Of a DNA stretch of 36,618 bases, positions 27,296 through 35,638 are shown piece by piece. Both the position numbers and the translations under genes were made by a program. Location: contig QWQG01000160.1 of the NCBI GenBank assembly GCA_003670925.1, positions 1 to 36,618 of the forward strand, in the 5' to 3' direction. Within the stretch, counting starts at the first letter, position 1, and each line of letters starts with the position of its first letter. The notes under the pieces are model-generated. The model made no database searches, had not been told where the DNA came from, and was given only the letters and a program-made list of their open reading frames with translations. This stretch comes from Planctomycetota bacterium (GTDB lineage Bacteria > Planctomycetota > Planctomycetia > Planctomycetales > Planctomycetaceae).

Positions 27296-28375
27296 TCAAC
27301 GCATCAGGATACACGTGAATTCCCTCGTAACTGCTCGGTTTCGAAGAATCCCGGAATGCGTCGCCGGCACGAAAAATTCAGTCTGAACAGTCGAGATTCG
27401 AGCACTTGGGATGGCTACGACACCGTCGCCCCAGTGGGCATCTGGAAGTAGGAAACCGATCCCAATAATGGAATGTGTCGAGACTCGATCTGAACAACGA
27501 AGCTGGCTGGTAGCCTGCATAATGCTGTTGCGGGGTGAAAGATGATCGATGCTTGTTGGCGGTCGATCGGCAGGATTACGAAACAGTCCCGGGTTTCCGC
27601 GAATTAAGCCAGCGTAATCTTCCTGCAATGTCTGTGGCACATCGATCAGCCAGCGACCAAATCTCCCTAAAGGCAGTTCGCTCCAGTTGGATCCATGATG
27701 TGGAGTGGCAACGTAGATCACTTTGTTTACGAACGGCACCGGTTCAAATAAGAGTGCGGACACCGTTTCGTCCGGGAGTGACCCTGTTGCAAATACTTCG
27801 CTCAAAGGTTTGTCCGAGACCGCGCGCCAGAGCCGATCATCGCTGTAACTCACCTGCAGCCGCGCGATAAGCCCCCCCATGCTGTGTCCGACCAGAACCG
27901 TTTGATCAAACGCGGGATCACGGCTCGCAGGGTCCAGTACGATGCGCGTCTGTTCCAACTCTTTGCGAAGATCGGCCGCCGCTTTCAAATAGGAATTCCC
28001 CGTCGGATACTGATAGACCCAGATCTGGTACCGACATGCAATATTCGGGTTAGACCGCAACGCCACGATCATCTCTGCCCACGTCAAAGCATCCGATGCC
28101 AGTCCGTGAATCAGCACCAACGGAATCCGACCCGGTTGATACGGCTCTAGAAGATACAATCCGGGCGCGTTCGACTTCGAAGGGTTTCGAAACGCCTTCC
28201 AGTAGTTTCGCTGGGGAGGCAGCGTACGACCGTCAAGCGTTTGAGCCGCCTGAAATACCAAAGGCAATGTCGGCTGGTGCCACGCGCAACCACTCGCGCA
28301 GATAACTACGAGGATCGGCAGCCATGGCTGGAACCCTAGACGGACGCGCAGAAGTTGCGGGAAAATTGACAGCAT
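27296..28375 (-). CDS. Lipoprotein alpha/beta-hydrolase (lipase-like)
   Basis: A 359-aa serine hydrolase. The N-terminal VVICASGC-A (lipobox-like, Cys30) indicates a membrane-anchored lipoprotein. PLVLIHGLASDALTW (about 85-99) supplies the oxyanion HG motif, and LVGHSMGGLIARL holds the nucleophile Ser165. Asp317 (HWGDGVV) and His340 (PATHSGIL) are plausible remaining triad members in the correct order, and YVATPHHGSNWS is typical of triacylglycerol-lipase and PGAP1-like folds. The substrate is unknown; a lipid or ester in the envelope is likely. It follows the four-TM protein on the minus strand by 129 nt and may be read with it. Confidence 0.85.
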   Translation of the reverse strand: MLSIFPQLLRVRLGFQPWLPILVVICASGCAWHQPTLPLVFQAAQTLDGRTLPPQRNYWKAFRNPSKSNAPGLYLLEPYQPGRIPLVLIHGLASDALTWAEMIVALRSNPNIACRYQIWVYQYPTGNSYLKAAADLRKELEQTRIVLDPASRDPAFDQTVLVGHSMGGLIARLQVSYSDDRLWRAVSDKPLSEVFATGSLPDETVSALLFEPVPFVNKVIYVATPHHGSNWSELPLGRFGRWLIDVPQTLQEDYAGLIRGNPGLFRNPADRPPTSIDHLSPRNSIMQATSQLRCSDRVSTHSIIGIGFLLPDAHWGDGVVAIPSARISTVQTEFFVPATHSGILRNRAVTREFTCILMR

Positions 28376-28504
28376 AAGACCGATAAGTAGCTAGCGCACT
28401 GTTCACGATGGCGATCTGGATCCACTGCAAAGGACCGGCATTTTAGGAAGCTGGCTTAATTCAGGGAATGTGAGTTTCGCCGCGATTTTCTCAGGATGTG
28501 GCGT

Positions 28505-30100
28505 TCACATGTTCTGCAAATCAATCGTGACTGGCTGTGAATTCCAAGAGCGGAGCGGCATTTCGCCTTTGGAGAGGGCGAGCACCATGCCGACGGACAC
28601 CAGCAATGTTGGTAGCGTAATGCCTACAAACAGGGGCGTTGCAGCGATACGTCGCAGTCGGGTTCCTTTTTGCCATTGTCGAATTCCGAATCCGGCTGAG
28701 CACACGCTCAACCACGCAAATCCGACTACGATTCCAAGTCCCATAATCCGATCACGCTGGATCGACTGGCGAATCTGCCGTACGGCGATCTGATCCACTG
28801 TTTCAGGGAATTCCAGCAAGGCATAGTGAATTTGAAATTGTTTCGGCCCTTCAGTTTCAGTTTCAATGATTTCACGTCGTTCGAAAGTATCGACAACAAA
28901 TTTTTTTGCGGTCGTCTGCGGCAATTCCATGCGGACAAACTTCGCCTGCTCGTGCAGCGTCGAATTCATTGTGGCCGTGATGGCTTGGACGTGCTGTGCC
29001 AGTCCTTCATTGATAGCAGCAGTCAGAGGAGCTGCCGCATCATCTCCGTCCAAGATGGGTTTCGTATGCACGACGATACGGCGACCGTCCGTGTTGGTCA
29101 CCCACTGAGGAATCATCGGCGGAATAGTGAGTCCGGCCTCAGCAGCAGACAATTCGGGAGCCTGAATGTCGGGACTAATTGGGACGCTCACGGTGCCAGC
29201 ACTTTCGACCAGTGACACAATCGAATTGGCAATCGACTGCAGTCCACCGGCAGCCAGCAATGGACTGACGGGAAATGTTGATCCCACCGGCGGAGTGAGT
29301 GGAATTAAGGCATACGTCTGTCGAATGCGACCCGGCAGTTCGGAATTGAAGGACTTAAGCAAGTTTTGACCGGCTGCGCCAAGGATTTGTCGAACCATTG
29401 CGTCCGACGGTTGAAAGACGACCACGTCACCATTGTCCGATTTCGCAGCCTGTCCAAGAACTGTCGTACCATTGTGCTCCCCAACTTTCTCTAGATTTGA
29501 ACTTATGTACTGGCCGATCTTTGACACCAACAGTTCAAGCTCAAGCTTCCGTGCTTCGATGAACGCCGCTTGTTCCGCCGTAGCAACGACGTTCGTGTCC
29601 GTCGCCGTCACCACCGCAGAATCCACCAGCGTGGCCTCGACTGCTGCATCCGCAGGAGCCTCCGCCAGTAATTCTGCCGCCTCATGTCGCTGTCGCAATT
29701 CAGCCGTGTTTCCCAGTTCTCGAACACGTGTCGTGTCGATAGTTTCCAGCGGCCCTGGCCGTTCCGGATGTCCCAGTCTGACTGTAGCGTTTGAGAAAGG
29801 ACTTTCGGCGTGTGCGTAGAGGTTCCCCGGCTGGATAACGGTACGTGGCGTTGACTCTGGTCGCACATCAAACAGCAGCGCAACCATCACCAATCCGACG
29901 AACACCGTTGCGGTCACAGCCAAGGCTGTCACGACGCCCGACCACGCTCCCACCTTTGTCGCCTGCTGAGGTGTCCTGCGTCCCAGCAGCGCGTTCACCA
30001 GCAGCGACAAAAGTTTCAGCCCGCCCAGCCCGATTGTGATCACAATGAGCCCAACGAAGATCACACCAAAGAGGGTTATACCGATAGATGTCTGTTCCAT
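28505..30100 (-). CDS. Membrane protein with large non-cytoplasmic middle domain
   Basis: A 531-aa protein, not recognised. I started at the ATG at 30100; the longer frame begins at a TTG at 30115. Two N-terminal membrane helices (about residues 8-37 and 54-78) and two near the C-terminus (about 450-475 and 480-505) flank a middle region of about 370 residues. Within it lie an Ala/Glu-rich helical part (RHEAAELLAEAPADAAVEATL) and several Ala/Ser/Thr-rich strands. No enzyme motif is visible. It is the third gene after FHA and kinase on the minus strand, 120 nt from the kinase, so a phosphorylated or signalling partner role is possible but unproven. Confidence 0.75.
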   Translation of the reverse strand: MEQTSIGITLFGVIFVGLIVITIGLGGLKLLSLLVNALLGRRTPQQATKVGAWSGVVTALAVTATVFVGLVMVALLFDVRPESTPRTVIQPGNLYAHAESPFSNATVRLGHPERPGPLETIDTTRVRELGNTAELRQRHEAAELLAEAPADAAVEATLVDSAVVTATDTNVVATAEQAAFIEARKLELELLVSKIGQYISSNLEKVGEHNGTTVLGQAAKSDNGDVVVFQPSDAMVRQILGAAGQNLLKSFNSELPGRIRQTYALIPLTPPVGSTFPVSPLLAAGGLQSIANSIVSLVESAGTVSVPISPDIQAPELSAAEAGLTIPPMIPQWVTNTDGRRIVVHTKPILDGDDAAAPLTAAINEGLAQHVQAITATMNSTLHEQAKFVRMELPQTTAKKFVVDTFERREIIETETEGPKQFQIHYALLEFPETVDQIAVRQIRQSIQRDRIMGLGIVVGFAWLSVCSAGFGIRQWQKGTRLRRIAATPLFVGITLPTLLVSVGMVLALSKGEMPLRSWNSQPVTIDLQNM

Positions 30101-30220
30101 AATGTCACATTCCAAGCAACGTCGAATCCAGCTACGTAGAAGGTTTCGTTAGGGGTTCTTAATACTCTTGCACTGGTCACCAACTCGTGAAGCCTCGGAG
30201 AGTCGGGCAACCATGATCCA

Positions 30221-32242
30221 CTACATTCTTTGACCGGCAGCAGCCGGAACTGATACAACCGGGTGACGCACCTGTGTCAGCGTCGGAGCTACCTGAGCAG
30301 AGCCAGGGGCTGGTGCCAGCAAACGATCTTCCTGCGGCGTCCAACCTGACGACAATTGCACAACTGCGGAAATCGCCAAGGCCCAGATGGCGCCTAACTG
30401 TTCTGGAAATGGCAAACATGCAGACAGCATAACCCCGAGGAACAATGAGACAAGCGATGAAGAAATCCGAAATCGTGATTTGCGAAAACTGTCAGCCTGC
30501 CACCACCACCGCCGCATCAGGAACAGAGAGCCGAAAAACATCATGAATCCCGACATCGTCGGTAAACCATCTTCCAACATATGAATCTTCCCAATCGTTC
30601 CGGCATTAAAGACGCCGTCACCATTTGGCTGCAGGAGTGATGTTTGGTTGAGCATGAGGAACTGTCTCAGAACCGCCGCAATGGCTCCGACTCCTAAACC
30701 TAGACTCCCTTGGATCAGACGTCTCACAAGCGCATCGCCCTTACGCCCCTCCCAGACTTTGGCAGGCACAATTAACGCCCATGCCGCAACCAGCGTCACC
30801 GTTCCGAAGAATGCTACGTCGGCAGGATTCGGAAGCATGTCGGTTGCTAGATGCACGGCTGTTGTGACCAATCCCACTGCTGCTAGCGCCATAGTCAAAG
30901 ATGTCGTGATATCAGTCGCACGCTGCCCACCCAGAATTTGACGTATGGTTGCGGGAGTGGAATTGACCAGATAAACCGGGAATGATTGCGGAGCCGATGC
31001 CCGGGATCTCTGCGGAGCTACCACCACGGGCGAGTCCTGCATCGGCTGAAACATCAGCTGCGCAGGGATCGGCAAGTTTTCAGGGTAGGGCGACCGTGAC
31101 GGGGAGGTCACGACCTCAGCCACCTGGCGGGTGGACGACTTTCCAAAAAAGGAACGATAAATTAGATACGCGATCCCACCAATCACGCCGCCAGCCGTGA
31201 GCGGCCGGAACGCGCCAGATTGGACAATCACCCACAACACGGCACCGCTCAGCACCCACTTCACCGGCGGCGGAACTCGAGTATTCCAGAACTCCAATGC
31301 AGAATTCCACTGACCAGTCAGTCCACTTTCTGCATGCGGCGATTCCATGTGCGGATTGCCAAACAAGGATGTCTCAATTCTTCGCGCAGTCCCTTTTGTC
31401 AACGGCTTTGAGGCGTAAATGGGCGTTGGCTTCTCGGCCGCAAACCCCGATTCTTCAATCGCCTTACGAAAACGACGTTCTAACTCTTCCACTTCACTGA
31501 TCCGGCGATCTGGATTTTTTTCCAGCGCCGCCGCGAGCACAGGCCGCAATCTTTCAGGCAGCACCGACAAATCCGGTTCCGCCGTTAAATGCTTCATTAG
31601 AATTTCTGCAGTTGTTTCGCCTTCAAAAGGCACGTGTCCCGTGAGCATTTCGTACAAGATGATGCCTAGGGAATACACATCGACTTCGCGACCATAACGT
31701 CCGCGAGCGACCTCTGGCGCCATGTAGTAAACAGTTCCGACACTCTGCGTCTGCGCGCTGCGACGACTTTCAGAAATATACTTTGAGAGTCCCACATCAC
31801 CAATCTTCACTTGGTCTGCATCGCTGAACACATTCGCAGGTTTTAAGTCACGATGCACTAGCCCGCGATCGTGCAGAAAACTCAATCCCGCCGTCATCCC
31901 GTGCAGCCACCGGAAAACTTCATTTAGCGGTAAGCCGGTCGGATTCTCCTGTAGCACTTCGTACAGCCCCTTGCCGCCGACATACTCCATAATGATCCAA
32001 TGATCTTGGTCGGCATCCTGCCGCATATCAAAAATTGTAACCAGATTAGGATGCTTCAGATTTAAACACTGCGACACGCCACGCAGCTCAACTTCCAAAT
32101 TATTGTGCAGTAACTTCAAGGCAACTTCTTTACCGGCGTCGGTCAGCGCGTAGTACACTTCACCAAATCCACCGCGATGAATCGCGCGCTTAATGGTGTA
32201 ACCTTCCAGCGGTCTAGATTCCGGTGCAAGCGCAAATTTCAT
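30221..32242 (-). CDS. Polytopic membrane Ser/Thr protein kinase
   Basis: A 673-aa Hanks-type kinase from the ATG at 32242 (the longer frame begins at a TTG one base after the FHA stop). The catalytic domain covers about residues 14-265: Lys43 (VALKLL), HRDLKPANV with Asp132 and Asn137, DVG at 149-151 in place of DFG, and the APE motif at 175-177. In the glycine loop, IHRGGFGEV has His22 where the first glycine of GxGxxG is normal. After a Ser/Pro-rich linker, six to eight hydrophobic segments (about 325-655, e.g. KWVLSGAVLWVIVQSG, ALAAVGLVTTAVHLA, FMMFFGSLFLM) make a polytopic membrane part of unknown function. It is preceded by a tandem FHA gene, its likely phosphothreonine-reading partner. 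Confidence 0.92.
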   Translation of the reverse strand: MKFALAPESRPLEGYTIKRAIHRGGFGEVYYALTDAGKEVALKLLHNNLEVELRGVSQCLNLKHPNLVTIFDMRQDADQDHWIIMEYVGGKGLYEVLQENPTGLPLNEVFRWLHGMTAGLSFLHDRGLVHRDLKPANVFSDADQVKIGDVGLSKYISESRRSAQTQSVGTVYYMAPEVARGRYGREVDVYSLGIILYEMLTGHVPFEGETTAEILMKHLTAEPDLSVLPERLRPVLAAALEKNPDRRISEVEELERRFRKAIEESGFAAEKPTPIYASKPLTKGTARRIETSLFGNPHMESPHAESGLTGQWNSALEFWNTRVPPPVKWVLSGAVLWVIVQSGAFRPLTAGGVIGGIAYLIYRSFFGKSSTRQVAEVVTSPSRSPYPENLPIPAQLMFQPMQDSPVVVAPQRSRASAPQSFPVYLVNSTPATIRQILGGQRATDITTSLTMALAAVGLVTTAVHLATDMLPNPADVAFFGTVTLVAAWALIVPAKVWEGRKGDALVRRLIQGSLGLGVGAIAAVLRQFLMLNQTSLLQPNGDGVFNAGTIGKIHMLEDGLPTMSGFMMFFGSLFLMRRWWWQADSFRKSRFRISSSLVSLFLGVMLSACLPFPEQLGAIWALAISAVVQLSSGWTPQEDRLLAPAPGSAQVAPTLTQVRHPVVSVPAAAGQRM

Positions 32243-32303
32243 GACAATCTTTCGACTAAAACGTTTATCGGCGGTTAGCGCCGTTCCGCGAAAACGAATC
32301 AAC

Positions 32304-32903
32304 TCAAGACGTTTTTAGTTTCTCAATGCGAAACCGAAAGTCATCCCCGCAAACAATGGCACCGTCGCTCAGGATAGCGGAATCCCGAACACCTACTCCG
32401 TTGATGCTCAGTCCGGCTTTCGAGCGACACCGCAATCCACCCTCTTGGTGATAAATCACAATAAGTTCCGGCCAGTCCGGACAACACACATGATGATCTC
32501 GTCGTGGCCCCAAGAGAATACTGTCCGTCATCAGAATGATACCATTGACCGAGTGGGCTGGACGATGAGAACTTTCAAAATCTAGTAAAGCCGATCCAGC
32601 CAAGACGCTGGGAATGCGAAAAAGCAGTCGAACTCGTTCGGCCATACAGATTTCGTCGCCTGTCTGCAGCAATGTCGGTCCGGTGACTGCTCGACCAGAG
32701 ACAACGGTGGAGTTGTGTGGATGGATGAACCAATCTTCTCCATTTCGCAAAAGTGACGCATGACGGTGCGACAGGTTAGCCATCAAGCAGATGTCAGCAG
32801 ACTTGTCGTGCAGCTTTGGGCCGCCGATCAGAAACTGAGAACCTACGCACAATTGCCAAGCGCCCACTCCGTCAATCCACAACATGTAACGATCTGTCAG
32901 CAT
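32304..32903 (-). CDS. Tandem FHA-domain protein
   Basis: A 199-aa protein started at the ATG at 32903 (a TTG at 32915 is the alternative). The first FHA domain (about residues 25-95) has FLIGG, then LSHRHASLLRNGEDWFIHP and LLQTGDEICM, matching the phosphothreonine-binding G...S.xH pattern. The C-terminal half (about 130-195) repeats the later FHA pattern: ILLGPRRDHHVCC, LSINGVGVRDSAILSDGAIV and CGDDFRFRIEKL, although the S.xH signature is not obvious there. FHA domains bind phosphothreonine peptides, so it probably reads phosphorylation by the kinase encoded immediately downstream (62 nt gap to the kinase ATG). The second domain may have another partner or be structural. Confidence 0.83.
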   Translation of the reverse strand: MLTDRYMLWIDGVGAWQLCVGSQFLIGGPKLHDKSADICLMANLSHRHASLLRNGEDWFIHPHNSTVVSGRAVTGPTLLQTGDEICMAERVRLLFRIPSVLAGSALLDFESSHRPAHSVNGIILMTDSILLGPRRDHHVCCPDWPELIVIYHQEGGLRCRSKAGLSINGVGVRDSAILSDGAIVCGDDFRFRIEKLKTS

Positions 32904-33330
32904 AGACCACTTCAATTCTCTGCGTTCCGCTAAGTCCCGTCATCTCGCAATTTCTGCAAAAAACGGTGTCAACTGCAGGACGCCTATTGTAGAGCCTTCA
33001 GAGGCTGAAACCAGCGAGCAGCATGAAGGCCAGCACATCATTTTAAAAACAACCCAAGGGCTTGCCCGCCGAAGTGACGCTGGTCTTACCCTGCGCTCGC
33101 AAGAACTCGATTGATGCACATGAACGTGGTTCACCTTTCTCATGCTGAACAAAAAACTCCGGGCCCGAGTGAAGCTCGAACCCGGAGAGATGTGTGTCCC
33201 GGTCAAATTGCAGAAGTCACTTCCGCGTGATTGTTAAATTCTTGCCAGCGATCCCCCGCAACGTTCGTCCTGAGTTGTTGCAGTTAACCCGAGAGTTTGG
33301 GGCACTCGGCTCGCCGACTATGAATCTCGC
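32904..33330. other. Intergenic region with FHA promoter and upstream terminator
   Basis: This 427-nt region lies between the coiled-coil gene and the FHA-kinase genes, both on the minus strand. A rho-independent terminator occupies 33151-33187. The 246 nt between it and the FHA start must hold the FHA promoter, but I cannot assign clear -35/-10 hexamers. From 33188 to 33330 is the 3' untranslated part of the coiled-coil mRNA. Short frames here show no recognisable protein. Confidence 0.5.
33151..33187 (-). terminator. Rho-independent terminator of the coiled-coil gene
   Basis: On the minus strand the 31-nt hairpin (33187-33157) has stem halves CTCCGGG and CCCGGAG around an inner CGAG/CTCG pair; two adjacent U-G wobbles join these into a near-continuous 13-bp stem with a 5-nt loop. 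It is followed by six T residues (plus-strand A at 33151-33156). Confidence 0.88.
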
Positions 33331-34149
33331 TCAGATCGACGGTTGCCCACTAACTTCCGCTACTGACTCTTGGCTTTTCAAGCCAAAGTGTGAATCGATT
33401 TCTCCAACAATGTCTCCCTTTGGCGGTGCGTTTTCTTCATTCACCGGAATCCCGCCAAGCATGCTGCCTTCTGTTTCCAAGACGGACTCACGTACATCTA
33501 AGGCATGATTCATATCTTTAATCATCTTTTCCACATGAGCCAGTTGTGAGTCATCGATCTCGATCGAATTGATCGTTTCCGCAGCCTGAACCTGCTTCAG
33601 GCGTGATTCAAGCTGCGCGACTTTCACAACCAGATCCTGCTTGCGAGACAACAGTGTCTCCAACTTCGTCTGGTTAGCCCGCAGTGTATCACGTTGTGCC
33701 GTCAGAATCTGACGATCGCGTTTGACTGCTTCTTCAACGGAACAGAATGATTGGAAGCGATGAGCCAGATCTGATTCAACTTCACCGCGGCTGTATGAGA
33801 CAGCTCGGTAAGTGAACGAAGTGCCGCCGCTTTCGAGGTCACTTCGCAGAGCAAGGATGGCATCCTTCTGCTTGCCAAGTGACGCTTCTTTGTCGGTCAG
33901 ATCACGTTCCACATCTTTGACATCGACAGATTGTTCCGCGACGATCGTCATGTGCCGCCGAATCTCCGGAACCAGATTGTCCACTTCATCGCGGATGCGA
34001 TCGAGTTCAAACTCGACCGAAATCTCCGACTTCACAGCCTGCCGTACCTGACCACCAAAGGTGCGCAGATAGCTGCACGCATCTGAACCCAATAACAGAC
34101 CACCAGCCAAAGCCAGCGACGCCGTACCAACTACGATTTTCTTCAGCAT
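33331..34149 (-). CDS. Small exported coiled-coil protein (planctomycete family)
   Basis: A 272-aa protein started at the ATG at 34149, which has AGGAG 7 nt upstream; the longer reading from 34206 is not needed. It opens MLKKIVVGTASLALAGGLLLG, a signal peptide, and then SDACSYLRTF. Most of the rest (about residues 35-230) is charged heptad-like coiled coil (EFELDRIRDEVDNLVPEIRR and VAQLESRLKQVQAAE among others). From memory, planctomycete genomes carry many proteins with this start and an 'ELDRIRDEVDNLVPEIRR'-like segment; the function is unknown. It has its own terminator and appears monocistronic. An envelope-spacer or PspA-like role can only be guessed. Confidence 0.8.
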   Translation of the reverse strand: MLKKIVVGTASLALAGGLLLGSDACSYLRTFGGQVRQAVKSEISVEFELDRIRDEVDNLVPEIRRHMTIVAEQSVDVKDVERDLTDKEASLGKQKDAILALRSDLESGGTSFTYRAVSYSRGEVESDLAHRFQSFCSVEEAVKRDRQILTAQRDTLRANQTKLETLLSRKQDLVVKVAQLESRLKQVQAAETINSIEIDDSQLAHVEKMIKDMNHALDVRESVLETEGSMLGGIPVNEENAPPKGDIVGEIDSHFGLKSQESVAEVSGQPSI

Positions 34150-34761
34150 GTCAATTCTCCTGACCGGGGTGCCACACGTTTTTTGCGGGCTCAGTTCCCG
34201 CAGCATGGGGAGGTGATTCGCCGGCTAACTGAGTTGCTTAGATGAAATTAAAAGAAATTCGAAATTACGCTCAATCACGACATTTGCCCAGTATTTTCCG
34301 AATTTTCTCTGCCCAGATTGGAGGTCAGACATTCTTTTCCGGTTCGATTGTTGTCGTTTGCCCCGGATTTGGTACTTCAGGGGATGAGACGGATATTTTC
34401 ACAAGATCTCGTGGTGGAATCGGTGGTCATCGCAATTCAGACGAATGTGTTTCCCCTCGATGCGCTGAAGAACGGATTTGTGTTTTCCAGTGGATTTCCC
34501 ACGGTGACACTGGATACTTCATGGGGAGGGTAGCCGCATATTAATTTCAATTGAACCCTCGAGGCGCTGGTGATTTTTTTCGAAAATAAATAGAGTGATG
34601 CGTCGATTCGTCTGCCAGACATTATGAGAAGCTACAGGTGGAATCATGAGCCACAGGAGTGCATGATCGTTTTGATCCCAGCGGGCGTTTCTTCGCCGAC
34701 TAATAAGCCGTGGCATCGTCGTCACTTCCTTGCTTTGTTGGCTGTGGCGGTGTCATAATTT
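34150..34761. other. Long AT-richer intergenic region between divergent genes
   Basis: This 612-nt stretch between the coiled-coil and ABC-permease genes shows no gene I can support. Two overlapping short frames (34242-34544, 100 aa; 34318-34533, 71 aa, TTG start) have no recognised domain. The right end has a perfect palindrome. No TPP, cobalamin or SAM riboswitch signature was recognised by eye. Confidence 0.35.
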
Positions 34762-34767
34762 ATGACA
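34751..34767. promoter_or_regulatory. Perfect 17-nt palindrome (likely operator) at permease start
   Basis: TGTCATAA-T-TTATGACA is an exact inverted repeat of 8 nt with a 1-nt spacer. It overlaps the ATG at 34762, so it suits a repressor that blocks transcription or translation initiation, or implies that the true start is the ATG at 34816. The regulator is unknown. Confidence 0.6.
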
Positions 34768-35634
34768 TCATCACAGCCGTTTTTTCGATTCCATTCTGAT
34801 AGCCAGTCAGTTCTCATGTCTTCTCACAAACCCGGCTCACGCAACTTCTCGCTTTCGAGTTGGCTGATTCCGGTCGCAGTCCTCCTGTTAATGGCAGGCT
34901 TATGGCAGGGCGTGGTGACGTTTCTGGTGCAGATGCGTGGTCTGAATGCTGGATTGTTTCCGGGACCAATGGCGGTTGTTGAAGCCGGATGGCGGATGCG
35001 GAGTGACCTCGGTCAGGCAACTTTGCTTACGGCGGCTGCGGCCCTGACAGGGCTGTCCTTGAGTATCCTCTTTGGAACGGCGACGGCGTTTGTGTTTTCG
35101 CAATCGTCCATCGTGCGGCGAGCCCTCTATCCCTACGCAGTCCTGTTGCAGACGATCCCCATCATTGCCATTGCACAGATCGTGATTCTGACGTTGGGGC
35201 GTGGCTTTCAAAGTATCGTGCTGGTGTCGTGTATTATCAGCCTGTTTCCGATCATCACGAATACGACGACGGGACTGCTGCAGATTGATCCCGATCTGGT
35301 AGATCTGTTTCGACTGAATCGGGCCACACGACGACAGTTGCTGGTCAAATTGAGATTGCCCTCCGCATTGCCGTATTTGATTTCCGGAATTCAGATTGCG
35401 AGCGGTTCGGCGATTGTCGGTGCGATCGTGGGTGAATTCTTTCTGAGCGCCGGGCCGACGGGCCTGGGATCGCTGATCCAGGGAAAAGTAGCGTCGTTCA
35501 ACATGCCGGAACTTTGCGCTGTCGTTGTTGTGGCGACGCTGTTGGGCACCATCGTGTTGGGTGTTGTCACTGTCCTAGGCGAATGGCTGCTGAAAGGCTG
35601 GTATGGAATGAGCCTTGAGGGACATGGTCGTTAA
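34762..35634 (+). CDS. ABC transporter permease, SsuC/TauC-like
   Basis: A 290-aa binding-protein-dependent transport permease of the sulfonate/taurine/nitrate group. About six membrane helices are visible, starting with WLIPVAVLLLMAGLWQGVVTFL near residue 34. The EAA-loop equivalent is FRLNRATRRQLLVKLRLPSALPYL, which contacts the ATPase. A second in-frame ATG at 34816 (residue 19) is a possible start and would free the palindrome at 34751-34767 for use as an operator. No ATPase or binding-protein gene is adjacent: downstream, the facing TIM-barrel gene ends 4 nt away. Its substrate is therefore unknown. Confidence 0.87.
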   Translation: MTSSQPFFRFHSDSQSVLMSSHKPGSRNFSLSSWLIPVAVLLLMAGLWQGVVTFLVQMRGLNAGLFPGPMAVVEAGWRMRSDLGQATLLTAAAALTGLSLSILFGTATAFVFSQSSIVRRALYPYAVLLQTIPIIAIAQIVILTLGRGFQSIVLVSCIISLFPIITNTTTGLLQIDPDLVDLFRLNRATRRQLLVKLRLPSALPYLISGIQIASGSAIVGAIVGEFFLSAGPTGLGSLIQGKVASFNMPELCAVVVVATLLGTIVLGVVTVLGEWLLKGWYGMSLEGHGR

Positions 35635-35638
35635 TGGA

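Noticed and set aside
33157-33187. tRNA-like GGTTCGAGC segment
   Set aside because: It looks like a T-arm on the minus strand but no acceptor, D or anticodon arm can be placed; the hairpin plus T6 is a terminator.
34242-34544. Small open frames of 100 and 71 aa in the long spacer
   Set aside because: Two overlapping frames, one starting at TTG; no ribosome site that decides, and no recognisable protein.
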